59,933 nt of DNA from JAGQLF01 sp964437465 (lineage in GTDB: Bacteria > Patescibacteriota > Dojkabacteria > J137). The DNA lies in contig CAYTGI010000008.1 of assembly GCA_964437465.1 (NCBI GenBank), forward strand, positions 1 to 59,933, given 5' to 3'. The first letter of the stretch is position 1. Each line of letters starts with the position of its first letter. The translations under genes and the position numbers were made by a program. Below the pieces are notes generated by a model. That model did not search any database and was not told the DNA's origin. It saw only the letters and a list, made by a program, of their open reading frames with translations. Of this stretch, positions 1-7,578 are shown one piece after another.

Positions 1-84
1 ATTGTTACACTATATACATGTACCCCTCTTTACACTGCAGAGCGTAGATTAGTTGTTAGAGCAAGATTAATTAATGAAGAATAA
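1..84 (+). CDS. Sortase, C-terminal end only (partial)
   Basis: Frame 1 from the first base reads 27 residues and stops at 82-84. The peptide contains TLYTC followed by RLVVRARL. These are the catalytic Cys motif (TLxTC) and the conserved Arg strand that end the sortase beta-barrel; the spacing of Cys to Arg fits the family. Sortases cleave a sorting motif at the C-terminus of exported proteins and join them to the cell wall or to each other. The catalytic His lies outside the window, so class cannot be assigned. The 39-residue gene at 74-193 overlaps the end by 11 nt. A candidate substrate with an IPDTA sorting signal is encoded at 15390-16442. Confidence 0.8.
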   Translation: MVTLYTCTPLYTAERRLVVRARLINEE

Positions 85-193
85 AGATCTAATTTTTGAA
101 ATTATTAAGTTCGGAATATTAATTATTCTTTTAATTTTTGCTTTTGCCTATATAGCATGGTTAAATTCTGCTTCTTCATTTCCTGAGTTATAG
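74..193 (+). CDS. Small single-pass membrane protein (39 aa)
   Basis: An ATG at 74 opens a 39-codon frame ending in TAG at 191-193. The product has a short charged N-terminus (MKNKD), one hydrophobic helix at about residues 11-30 and a short polar tail, so it should be a single-pass inner-membrane protein. It begins inside the last codons of the sortase gene (11-nt overlap), which suggests translational coupling. Its stop codon is also the first three bases of the heptamer array at 191-234. No family is recognised. The overlap and clean hydrophobic helix favour a real gene, but so short a frame could be chance. Confidence 0.5.
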   Translation: MKNKDLIFEIIKFGILIILLIFAFAYIAWLNSASSFPEL

Positions 194-234
194 TTGCTAG
201 TTGCTAGTTGCTAGTTGCTAGTTGCTAGTTGCTA
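191..234 (+). repeat. Tandem heptamer array, TAGTTGC x 6.3
   Basis: Six perfect copies of TAGTTGC plus TA. The same heptamer recurs at 19656-19685 (same orientation) and 24283-24354 (reverse orientation, CTAGCAA). This array sits between the 39-aa gene and rsmI, about 35 bp upstream of a TATAAT at 270-275 that may serve rsmI. Confidence 0.95.
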
Positions 235-318
235 AAAATATTATAAGGTTTGGATATGAGTTTTTAAGTTATAATTACTGAATTAACAAGAGAAAATGAT
301 TATTAAAGAACTGGGAAA

Positions 319-1032
319 GTGGGCAAACTAGTTCTATTAGGAACAACAATTGGTAACCTTGAAGATATATCAATTAGAGCTTTGAGATACATATTTGAAA
401 GTCCAATCATATTAGCTGAAGATACAAGAGTTTTTATTAAATTCAAGAATATTCTAAAAGATAGATATCTAGAAGTATTAGAATCATTAGAAGTAACAAC
501 AGAAACTAATCAAACAATTTCATCATATAGAGATCAAAACCATGAAAGGGTTGTAGGCAATATTCTAGATTTGTTGAAAGATAATGATGTTGTTTTAATG
601 ACTGACGCAGGAATGCCTGCTATCTCAGACCCTGGATATAAAATTGTAAAAGAATCAATAGAAAATGGCTTTGAGATTGATGTAATCCCTGGTCCTACAG
701 CAGTTTCGAGTGCATTAGTTCTTTCTGGATTACCTACAGATCATTTTGCTTTTATTGGTTTCTTACCCAGGAAAAAAAGTCGTATAAAAAAATTGATTGA
801 TAACTACAATCTTGAACAAACATCTGTTGTGTTTTTTGAATCACCTTTTAGAATTTCTAAGACTCTTGAAGCTTTACAAACTATATATGGAGAGGATCTA
901 CTGGTTAGTGCTTGCGGGGAAATGACTAAAAAGTTTCAACGGGTGGAGCGAGGTAAAGTTTCTGAAGTAATTAATAAATTTGAGAATCAACCAGCAAAAG
1001 GGGAGTGGGTGTTAGTTATTAGGAAATCCTAG
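319..1032 (+). CDS. rsmI: 16S rRNA (cytidine1402-2'-O)-methyltransferase RsmI
   Basis: RsmI uses S-adenosylmethionine to 2'-O-methylate C1402 in the decoding centre of 16S rRNA. The N-terminus carries the TxIGNLEDISIRAL pattern of the family, EDTR at residues 34-37, the MTDAGMPAISDPG segment near residue 95 and PGPTA at 124-128, followed by the FIGFLPRKK signature. At 237 residues it is shorter than the roughly 280-residue enterobacterial enzyme and lacks the C-terminal extension, as in many reduced genomes. The start is a GTG at 319; an in-frame stop at 304-306 leaves no better choice, and there is no clear Shine-Dalgarno sequence. A TATAAT at 270-275 may be its promoter. It converges on comM with a 37-bp gap. 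Confidence 0.93.
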   Translation: MGKLVLLGTTIGNLEDISIRALRYIFESPIILAEDTRVFIKFKNILKDRYLEVLESLEVTTETNQTISSYRDQNHERVVGNILDLLKDNDVVLMTDAGMPAISDPGYKIVKESIENGFEIDVIPGPTAVSSALVLSGLPTDHFAFIGFLPRKKSRIKKLIDNYNLEQTSVVFFESPFRISKTLEALQTIYGEDLLVSACGEMTKKFQRVERGKVSEVINKFENQPAKGEWVLVIRKS

Positions 1033-1069
1033 CTTAGAATTTAGATATTAGTATTTATTTTTTATCATT

Positions 1070-2578
1070 TTATCCACCTATACTCACCCTAAAGCTCAAC
1101 GCCTCCTGGATATGGGATTTATGTATCTTTTCACTTTGTTCAAGATCAGCTATTGTTCTAGAGACTTTTAAAACACGATAATAGGATCTTGCCGTTAAAT
1201 TCAATTTTTCCATAGCCTTTCTAAGTAAATCTTTTGATTCTTCATCCAGGACCAATATCTGTTTTAAGTCTTTCTGGCCCATATCTGAATTAGAATGAAT
1301 CTTTATCTTTTTAAATCTTTCTTCTTGAAGATTCTTAGCATTTTGAACTCTTTTTCTTACATTTTCTGATGATTCCTCTGTTTTATCTTTAAAGAAGTCA
1401 TCATTTTTTACTTTAGAAACATTTACTAATAAATCAATTCTATCCAATATTGGTCCCGATATCTTTTTCTGGTATCGCATTATTTCAATCTGGGTACACG
1501 TACACTCTTTATCACTATCACCAAGATAACCGCATTTACAAGGATTCATTGCAGCTACTAAAATAAAATTTGCAGGAAAGGTTAAAGTCCCGCTAGCCCT
1601 AGAAATTGTAACTATTTTATCTTCCAAAGGTTGGCGGAGTGCTTCTAAAGATTGTACTGAGAATTCTGGAAATTCATCAAGGAACAAAACACCTCTATGT
1701 GCAAGACTAATTTCACCAGGTCTAATTCTAGATCCTCCTCCTACAAGAGCTGTTTGAGATGAAGTATGGTGAGGGGTTCTAAACGGTCTTTCCTGTATTA
1801 AAGGAGAGTTTTTACTTGTTTCTCCAACAATACTATAAATCTTTGTCACTTCTAACATCTCATCTATTTTCATCTCAGGTAAGATTGCTGGAATACTTCT
1901 TGAAAGCATTGTTTTACCTGATCCTGGAACCCCAGACAAGAGTACATTATGACCTCCAGCTGCAGCTATTTCTAAAGCTCTCTTCGCATGATTCTGTCCT
2001 TTTATATCTTCAAAAAGAGAGACTTTAAATTTATCCTTTCTAATAGTTTTAATGTCACTTTTTTCAAATGCTTTTGGAATTTCTTTATTGACTAATTGCT
2101 CAAGGTGCTTAAGGCCGAATATTTCAACTCCTTCTATCAAAGATGCTTCAGCAGCATTTTCATAAGGTAAAAAAATTCTTTTAAATCCGTTCTTTTTTAT
2201 ACCGTCAACAATTGGGAGGATCCCAGAAACTGGTCGCAATCTGCCGTCTAGGGCCAATTCACCAATAAATATTGCATCATTAAAGTCGTATTCTATCTGC
2301 TCAGAAGCTAGTAAGTAGCCAACTGCTAATGGAAGATCGTAACTGGGGCCAGATTTATGGATCTCAGCTGGAGCTAAATTCATTACTATATGCATTGGAA
2401 CGTATTTTCCTCCAGAATTTCGAATTGAAGAAGGAATTCTGTCTCTCGCTTCCTGGATTGATTTATCGGCTAAACCTACAATTGAAAAGTAAGCTTTTCC
2501 TCTTCTATAATCAGTTTCAACTTCGACAATTGTGCAATTTAGACCTTCAAGTGCGGCCGTAAAAACCTTAGTAGACAT
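1070..2578 (-). CDS. comM: ComM/YifB-family AAA+ ATPase (Mg-chelatase-like)
   Basis: ComM is a hexameric AAA+ helicase that promotes branch migration while transformed single-stranded DNA is integrated. The 502-residue protein has the usual order: an N-terminal Lon-S5-like ChlI domain (about 1-170), an AAA+ core with Walker A GVPGSGKT (Lys about 222) and Walker B LFLDEF (Asp301), a Cys-containing loop with CKCG and CTC, the arginine-rich LDRIDLLV region, and the C-terminal Mg-chelatase domain with TARSYYRVLKVSRTIADL. Length matches the family. It starts 14 nt after tsaD, so the two are probably one leftward operon. Together with the PilN/PilO genes it fits natural competence, which is an inference. 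Confidence 0.93.
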   Translation of the reverse strand: MSTKVFTAALEGLNCTIVEVETDYRRGKAYFSIVGLADKSIQEARDRIPSSIRNSGGKYVPMHIVMNLAPAEIHKSGPSYDLPLAVGYLLASEQIEYDFNDAIFIGELALDGRLRPVSGILPIVDGIKKNGFKRIFLPYENAAEASLIEGVEIFGLKHLEQLVNKEIPKAFEKSDIKTIRKDKFKVSLFEDIKGQNHAKRALEIAAAGGHNVLLSGVPGSGKTMLSRSIPAILPEMKIDEMLEVTKIYSIVGETSKNSPLIQERPFRTPHHTSSQTALVGGGSRIRPGEISLAHRGVLFLDEFPEFSVQSLEALRQPLEDKIVTISRASGTLTFPANFILVAAMNPCKCGYLGDSDKECTCTQIEIMRYQKKISGPILDRIDLLVNVSKVKNDDFFKDKTEESSENVRKRVQNAKNLQEERFKKIKIHSNSDMGQKDLKQILVLDEESKDLLRKAMEKLNLTARSYYRVLKVSRTIADLEQSEKIHKSHIQEALSFRVSIGG

Positions 2579-2592
2579 TTTTATTTTTTAAT

Positions 2593-3816
2593 CTATAAAC
2601 TTAACGAGGGGATTCGATCGATTTTTGAGAAGTCTAATGGATCTGAAAATATTCCATTTTCTTCAAGTGTAGCTTTATTTTCTGGGGCTATTGATATTTC
2701 GTTAGCTAATTTTATCACATGTAAGTTTGAAGCAATTCCAATCATTGCAGCGTTATCTGTTGTTAATTTTTTCGAAAATGGGAACCTTACTTTAATATCT
2801 TTCGCAGCTTTTCTAATCACATTTCTTAGTCTTGCACTTGCAACAACCCCACCTCCTAGCCAGACTTCTTTTGGTTTGAATTCCTGAATTGCTTTATTTA
2901 CTTTTAATACCAATTGTTCATAAGCTGTAGCTTCAAGCATAATACAGAGGTTAGTAATATGTTGCTTACCTAAACCGTGAGTTTCTCCTTTAATTTCATC
3001 TTGGATTGAAATTTCTTTTTCGTTTAGTTCGTTAACTAGCTGCTTAAAAGCCGTTTTCAATCCAGAAAAACTCATGTTTAAGTCTTTTGAGCTAGCCATT
3101 GGAACTGGAAGTTCATATGTTTCTCCTTTTTCACCTTTTCCTTTCATCAAAGTGGATTGGTTTCTCTTAATAGTTTCTAGTTTTAGACTACCTCTAAACT
3201 CTTTCGCGAATTCAGTAATTAGAGGACCAGCTGGATATCCAAGACCAAGCATACGACCGCACTTATCAAAACACTCCCCTAAAGAGTCATCCAAAGTCTC
3301 ACCAATTTTTTCATAAACTCCTGGGCTTTTAACTAAGATTATCTCTGTATGCCCTCCTGATACTAAAACTCCAAGAGTAGGGTAGTTATTATTATCAAAG
3401 TAATCATCTATTGAAGCATTTCTATCCTGTTTAGAATTTCTTTCTGCAAAACCTGAAAGTAGGTGTCCTTCCATATGATTCACTATAACTAATGGTTTTA
3501 AATGTTTTTCAGCTAGTTCTTTAGCTTTTTTTATACCAATTTCTAAAGCTATAGCAAGCCCAGGTCCAACAGTTACTGAAATTGTATCTATCTCTTCAAT
3601 TGTTTTTTGAGCTTTATTTAATGCCTCTTCAACAACATTGTCGATTCGATCAATATGAGCAAGCTTTGCTAGTGAAGGAACTACACCTCCGTACTTTTTA
3701 TGATATTCCATCTGAGATGGTTGTATGTTTGATAAAACCACAACTCCTTCCACAACCGAAGCGGACGTTTCGTCGCAAGAAGTGTCAATAGCCAAAGTAA
3801 ACGGAATCTTATTCAT
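2593..3816 (-). CDS. tsaD: tRNA N6-threonylcarbamoyladenosine transferase TsaD
   Basis: TsaD transfers the threonylcarbamoyl group from TC-AMP to A37 of ANN-decoding tRNAs, working with TsaB and TsaE. The N-terminus has the ASKHA nucleotide-binding start (LAIDTSCDETSASV), the metal-binding HMEGH pair is at His114 and His118, and GVLVSGGHTEIIL and GGGVVASARLR complete the family signature. At 407 residues it is longer than the usual 330-350 because of low-complexity insertions near residues 130-145 and 215-290. A TATAAT on the minus strand lies 5 nt before the ATG, so the mRNA is probably leaderless. It is followed by comM after 14 nt. Confidence 0.95.
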   Translation of the reverse strand: MNKIPFTLAIDTSCDETSASVVEGVVVLSNIQPSQMEYHKKYGGVVPSLAKLAHIDRIDNVVEEALNKAQKTIEEIDTISVTVGPGLAIALEIGIKKAKELAEKHLKPLVIVNHMEGHLLSGFAERNSKQDRNASIDDYFDNNNYPTLGVLVSGGHTEIILVKSPGVYEKIGETLDDSLGECFDKCGRMLGLGYPAGPLITEFAKEFRGSLKLETIKRNQSTLMKGKGEKGETYELPVPMASSKDLNMSFSGLKTAFKQLVNELNEKEISIQDEIKGETHGLGKQHITNLCIMLEATAYEQLVLKVNKAIQEFKPKEVWLGGGVVASARLRNVIRKAAKDIKVRFPFSKKLTTDNAAMIGIASNLHVIKLANEISIAPENKATLEENGIFSDPLDFSKIDRIPSLSL

Positions 3817-3821
3817 GAAGA

Positions 3822-3827
3822 ATTATA
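3822..3827 (-). promoter_or_regulatory. -10 element (TATAAT) of tsaD
   Basis: Perfect TATAAT on the minus strand with 5 nt (TCTTC) between it and the tsaD ATG. Transcription would start at or next to the A of the start codon, predicting a leaderless message. The element abuts the hairpin at 3827-3864. Confidence 0.65.
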
Positions 3828-3864
3828 ACCTATACTTGCACTCTTACTAACGCAAGTATAGGTT
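3827..3864. other. 13-bp inverted repeat between the 107-aa gene and tsaD
   Basis: Arms 3827-3839 and 3852-3864 pair perfectly over 13 bp (AACCTATACTTGC and complement) around a 12-nt loop. It lies between the end of the leftward gene at 3871 and the tsaD start. No strong T-run follows on either strand, so it is a weak candidate terminator; it could instead be an operator overlapping the tsaD promoter, where it would cover the -35 region. Confidence 0.6.
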
Positions 3865-3870
3865 TCGAAT

Positions 3871-4194
3871 TTATTGAACAGAAAGGTAGAAAAGCAACAG
3901 ATAAATATTTGCATAAAGAAGAAAAGTTAGAATAGCAAACATCACTATCCTTACAACTGCCCAGCCCTTAAGATCAATCCAGTATTTGTTGTCCTTAGTT
4001 CTTTTTAAACTTGACCAAGAAACCATTGGCCCCATTAAATATAGAGCAAAAAAAGGATCTTCTAGCTTTATCGCCTTACTTTCTCTAAATGCATCGTTTG
4101 CTCCAATCCACCTTGCTACCCTAATTACCATCGCAATATTAAATACATTCACTACTAAAAGCAAAAGTAGTAAACCGATCATTAAATTTTCCAT
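3871..4194 (-). CDS. Hypothetical membrane protein (107 aa)
   Basis: I do not recognise a family. The protein opens with a strongly hydrophobic helix (about residues 4-24), then has a polar central stretch with a WSSLKRTKDNKYW segment, and ends with a second helix at about 82-105. It should therefore be a small two-helix inner-membrane protein. It is transcribed leftward ahead of tsaD, separated from it by the 13-bp inverted repeat, and diverges from the flavodoxin gene. The ATG at 4194 gives the hydrophobic N-terminus directly, which supports this start. Confidence 0.65.
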   Translation of the reverse strand: MENLMIGLLLLLLVVNVFNIAMVIRVARWIGANDAFRESKAIKLEDPFFALYLMGPMVSWSSLKRTKDNKYWIDLKGWAVVRIVMFAILTFLLYANIYLLLFYLSVQ

Positions 4195-4264
4195 ATACTC
4201 AGGAATTTAATAAATATTCTTATTTTCAACATTTTACACTTATAAAAAAGTGATTTGTAGTAGG

Positions 4265-4273
4265 TGTTACAAT
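4265..4273 (+). promoter_or_regulatory. Extended -10 (TGTTACAAT) of the flavodoxin gene
   Basis: TG-n-TACAAT, 5 nt before the ATG at 4279. The position predicts transcription starting at the ATG and argues against the alternative GTG at 4264, which lies upstream of the -10 element. Confidence 0.6.
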
Positions 4274-4278
4274 TAAAA

Positions 4279-4734
4279 ATGGAAAATATATTAATACTAT
4301 ATGCCACATTAACTTTAAACACAGAGTACTTTGCTAAAAAAATCAAGGATTACTTAGAAAGTCATTCTTTATCAAATTCTGTTTCAATTATGAATATTGA
4401 AGATTTAGAAGAATTTAAGATTTTAGAAGAACCAGACCTGATAATCTTCGGTACTTCAACCTGGAGTGAAGGTGATTTTCCACCAAGAGTTGAAGAGAAA
4501 ATGCAAGAAATTGAAAATTTAGGTTTAGATTTTTCAAAACAAAAGTTCTTTTTGTTTGGGCTTGGAGAGAGTCACTACGACCATTATTGTGGTGCAGTAG
4601 AAAAAGCTGAAGAAATTTTCATCAAAAAGTTAGGTGGAGAAAAAGTTGGAGAAAACTTCTATATCGATGGTCCATTACTGGATGATTATTTCGAAAAAAT
4701 TAAACCAGAAATTCATAGCATTTTAAAGAAGTAA
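4279..4734 (+). CDS. Flavodoxin
   Basis: A short-chain flavodoxin of 151 residues, an FMN-binding electron carrier of the cytoplasm. The N-terminal beta strand is followed by a phosphate-binding loop in which the usual T/S-x-T-G-N-T is altered to YATLTLNTEYFA. The FGTSTWSEGDFPP segment is the aromatic 60s loop and FGLGESHYDHYCGAV the 90s loop, both of which sandwich the isoalloxazine ring. The start at ATG 4279 is chosen because an extended -10 lies 5 nt upstream; a GTG at 4264 would add five residues. Nearby genes encode an FMN-binding split-barrel protein and an ApbE-like protein, making a small flavin neighbourhood. Confidence 0.88.
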   Translation: MENILILYATLTLNTEYFAKKIKDYLESHSLSNSVSIMNIEDLEEFKILEEPDLIIFGTSTWSEGDFPPRVEEKMQEIENLGLDFSKQKFFLFGLGESHYDHYCGAVEKAEEIFIKKLGGEKVGENFYIDGPLLDDYFEKIKPEIHSILKK

Positions 4735-4792
4735 ATTCTAGATTGAAAAAATACAAAGATTTATTAAACTATGGTGTTGAATAAACATATGA

Positions 4793-6061
4793 ATGAGTGA
4801 AGCACAATCTGACGACTTACCCTCGGAAACTTTAGATGATAATGGAGTAGCTTTATGTGCAACTTGTGCAGGATGGGCAGAGGTGATGGGTGCAGCATTT
4901 GGTCAGTATGGTTCATGTAATGTTAGATTCACCCTTGAAAGAGACTCAGCAAAACAAGAAGGTGAAATTGATATTCAAGAGGTCAGGCGAAACATAGTTG
5001 AAGCTGCAGCGAATGTTATTGACGCCGATATAAAGGATCCTGATTGTATTTATAACCCAATCCTTTATTCAACAGCATTAGTAATGTTAAAACTCGCCAC
5101 TGATAAGAAAGTTACAGATCCAATTACACAAATATCTCGTTTGAACTCTGCAGTTAATATTCATTTAAAAAACAAAAAAAAAGTTGAAGATATTGCTGCT
5201 GGGATGCTTAATCATTACGGGATTGATACAAGGAACATATCTTTAAGAGAACTATTATTTCTGAATCATGTACATAGTGGTCTTATTTTAGATTTAGATA
5301 TAGAAGACTCACTTGAAAGGACCCTTTCCATAACTAGTAGATTTAAATCTAGATTTTTTTCTTTGAATAACCCTTTTGGTCAAGATAGACAAACACCTGA
5401 ATTTCAAGAACTGCTATCTTCGTACATGCGACTTGGTTTTTTGATAACACTTAATCCTGAAGATCCGAGAAGAAGCAGAGAGCTTAAATTACAAGCTTTA
5501 AAGCATAAAACTACCTCAATAATCTCAAGCCAAGGATTGAGTAATGCAGCAGAAATGATTAGGGGGATAAATCCAAGATTGAAGAGTCCCCATGTCCAGA
5601 CTTTACCAGAAGAATTGTTTATAAATGTATATTTTATTGAGCAGCTTGAGCAAATTAAGGTTCGTGGACATGACTTCGAAACTATTCGAACATTTGCTAA
5701 AGAAATTAAAGATTCAGAAACTATTATTCCTCTGAGCTCTCAATTCAGAGGTCTTATGTATGCATTCGCAAGAAAAGCTTTAGATGCAACTTCTCCTATG
5801 CATCTAAAAAGGGCTTACCACAATTTAAAACATCAAAAAGAAACACTAGACCCAGTAATAGAGGCTTTAAAACTAGAGATTAGTTTGATTGAATATGAGG
5901 TTCCTGAGTATTTGTATGATGAGAAAATTCATAGAATGAACCAAATAATAAGCAATGAAAGGTATAGAGGTATTGACCTTGATTCTATTACATTTTTTAG
6001 AGCATATAGAGTTTCACTCTTATCAAGAGCAGATACTAAGCCTTATCCAGATGAAAATTAA
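4793..6061 (+). CDS. Hypothetical protein, helical, Cys-motif at N-terminus (422 aa)
   Basis: No family is recognised. The first 50 residues hold a CATCAGW motif and a further Cys (YGSCNVRF), resembling a small metal- or disulfide-forming knuckle. The rest is predicted largely helical and charged, without a signal peptide or membrane segment, so the protein is probably cytoplasmic. It is followed after 16 nt by a 123-residue unknown gene on the same strand, and the two look like an operon. The ATG at 4793 is favoured because it gives an ordinary acidic N-terminus; an overlapping ATG at 4789 is out of frame. The coding frame is long, uninterrupted and of normal composition, so it is real. Confidence 0.75.
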   Translation: MSEAQSDDLPSETLDDNGVALCATCAGWAEVMGAAFGQYGSCNVRFTLERDSAKQEGEIDIQEVRRNIVEAAANVIDADIKDPDCIYNPILYSTALVMLKLATDKKVTDPITQISRLNSAVNIHLKNKKKVEDIAAGMLNHYGIDTRNISLRELLFLNHVHSGLILDLDIEDSLERTLSITSRFKSRFFSLNNPFGQDRQTPEFQELLSSYMRLGFLITLNPEDPRRSRELKLQALKHKTTSIISSQGLSNAAEMIRGINPRLKSPHVQTLPEELFINVYFIEQLEQIKVRGHDFETIRTFAKEIKDSETIIPLSSQFRGLMYAFARKALDATSPMHLKRAYHNLKHQKETLDPVIEALKLEISLIEYEVPEYLYDEKIHRMNQIISNERYRGIDLDSITFFRAYRVSLLSRADTKPYPDEN

Positions 6062-6077
6062 TTTTTAAGAAAATATT

Positions 6078-6449
6078 ATGACAGACCCTAGCACTCATTT
6101 AGATATAACACCTACTCCAGATGAAACTTCAGAAGAGACACAAGTATTAAATATGCATGGTCAAGTTGTAAAGAAATTTATTATTAATGAGAGAAATGGT
6201 ACAAAGAGAGACGTAGAAGCAGTTGATAAATTCATAACAGAAATATCAAAAGATATTCCGAAAGGGCTTAAAGCCGCGATAAACCATCAGCATTTGGCTA
6301 GATCATATTTTTCAGGAATCATCTCTGCTATTGGTACAACAGGTGAACAAAAAGAAGAAGATTTAGAAAAATTTAATAAGGTCAAATCTTCAGTGATTTT
6401 CTTCAAACACGCACTGTTTGCAAAATTTAACTTAGGTAATGAAAGTTGA
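6078..6449 (+). CDS. Hypothetical protein (123 aa), partner of the 422-aa protein
   Basis: Not recognised. The N-terminal 25 residues are rich in Thr, Pro and Asp and look disordered; the remainder is helical and charged with no membrane segment. It lies 16 nt after the 422-residue gene, so the pair is likely cotranscribed. Both proteins open with acidic, Ser/Thr-rich stretches. Its stop codon is only 2 nt from the stop of the convergent SOD gene, leaving no room for a terminator. Confidence 0.65.
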   Translation: MTDPSTHLDITPTPDETSEETQVLNMHGQVVKKFIINERNGTKRDVEAVDKFITEISKDIPKGLKAAINHQHLARSYFSGIISAIGTTGEQKEEDLEKFNKVKSSVIFFKHALFAKFNLGNES

Positions 6450-6451
6450 GC

Positions 6452-7063
6452 TTAACTAGACACATTATCATATAGCTCTGAAACTTTATCCCAATTAACT
6501 ACATTCCAGAATGCTTCAATATATTCTGGCCTTTTATTTTGGTAGTTTAAATAGTAAGCATGTTCCCATACATCTAAACCTAGTATTGGTACTAAACCAT
6601 CACTCAAAGGACTATCTTGGTTTGGCTTAGAAACTATTGAAAGCTCCCCTTCATCATTAACTACTAAAAAAGCCCATCCTGATCCAAAGACTCCTGCGGC
6701 TGAGGCAGAAAACTCATCTTTAAAATCCTCAAAAGAACCAAAAGCTTCCTCTATGGCTTCTGAAAGATCGCCATCTGGTTGCCCTCCACCTTTCTCTGAG
6801 AGAGTAGAGAAGAATAGATTATGATTTACAAAACCTCCTCCATTGTTTCTAACAGCAGTAGCTATGTCATCAGGAAGATTATCTAACATCCCCATTAGTT
6901 CTTCAGCAGTGTATTCCTCAAATTCAGTTCCTTCAACAGCTTTATTTAGCTTATTAGTGTACCCCTCATGATGTTTTTCACTATGAATTTTCATAGTCTC
7001 TTCGTCTATGTAAGGCTCTAAAGCGTCATATTCCTCTGAGAACTCTATACGTTTGTGTGTCAT
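6452..7063 (-). CDS. sodA: Superoxide dismutase, Mn-type signature
   Basis: Converts superoxide to oxygen and hydrogen peroxide. The four metal ligands are visible: His27 in IHSEKHHEGY, His81 in FVNHNLFF, Asp164 and His168 in DVWEHAYY. GSGWAFLVV and the closing VVNWDKVSELY are standard. Gln149 in PNQDSPL and Gly at 76-77 match the Mn enzyme; Fe enzymes usually have the Gln in the N-terminal half. The length of 203 is normal. There is no signal peptide, so it is cytoplasmic. The FMN-binding protein gene ends 16 nt upstream, suggesting one leftward operon. Confidence 0.95.
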   Translation of the reverse strand: MTHKRIEFSEEYDALEPYIDEETMKIHSEKHHEGYTNKLNKAVEGTEFEEYTAEELMGMLDNLPDDIATAVRNNGGGFVNHNLFFSTLSEKGGGQPDGDLSEAIEEAFGSFEDFKDEFSASAAGVFGSGWAFLVVNDEGELSIVSKPNQDSPLSDGLVPILGLDVWEHAYYLNYQNKRPEYIEAFWNVVNWDKVSELYDNVSS

Positions 7064-7079
7064 ACTAATTATTTAAAAA

Positions 7080-7541
7080 TTAAAGTAAAACTTCTATCTT
7101 ACCTTCAAAAGCATCAGTATCTTGAAAATAAACTTTTTTAGGTTCAAATTTTAAAAATCCTTCTTTAGCACTACTCCCCTCAAAGTCTTTTTGAGTAAAG
7201 TTTTCCCCTATTAATCCAGGAAATTTTATCTCATATGTATCTATAACTTCTTTTAATTCTTTCCCTCTAATAATTTTAGCTGTCCCCGTTAACTGAATAT
7301 TTTTAAATTTATTACCTTGCTCAGAGTTTTGTTCAATTGATACTGCAACATTTTCATTTGCTATTAGATTGTAAACAGTTTTAGACTCCCTTGAAACTAA
7401 AAAGTATAAATTACCTTCCTTATCAGAAATATAAAAAGAATCCACTACCCATGGCTTTCCCTCACAAACTGTAGCTAGGCTAGCTTTAGATTCGTTTGCA
7501 AGAAAGTTTTTAGCTCTTTGTTTAATTTCATTCTCGTCCAT
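7080..7541 (-). CDS. Pyridoxamine 5'-phosphate oxidase-like FMN-binding split-barrel protein
   Basis: A 153-residue single-domain split-barrel protein. The N-terminal helix (about 1-15) is followed by the strand pattern KASLATVCEGKPWVVDSFYISDKEG, LYFLVSRESKTVYNL and NVAVSIEQN, typical of the PNPOx-like flavin-binding family, whose members bind FMN, F420 or heme. The exact substrate cannot be read from sequence. I start at the ATG at 7541; the frame stays open upstream, but the extra residues are hydrophobic, lack family similarity and would overlap the divergent gene. It is followed by the SOD gene. Confidence 0.82.
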   Translation of the reverse strand: MDENEIKQRAKNFLANESKASLATVCEGKPWVVDSFYISDKEGNLYFLVSRESKTVYNLIANENVAVSIEQNSEQGNKFKNIQLTGTAKIIRGKELKEVIDTYEIKFPGLIGENFTQKDFEGSSAKEGFLKFEPKKVYFQDTDAFEGKIEVLL

Positions 7542-7578
7542 AGTTGTATAATTAAAACATGAATTGTCAATAATTAAA

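Noticed and set aside
4264..4278. GTG start for flavodoxin
   Set aside because: The GTG overlaps the extended -10 element; ATG 4279 fits family length and promoter position.
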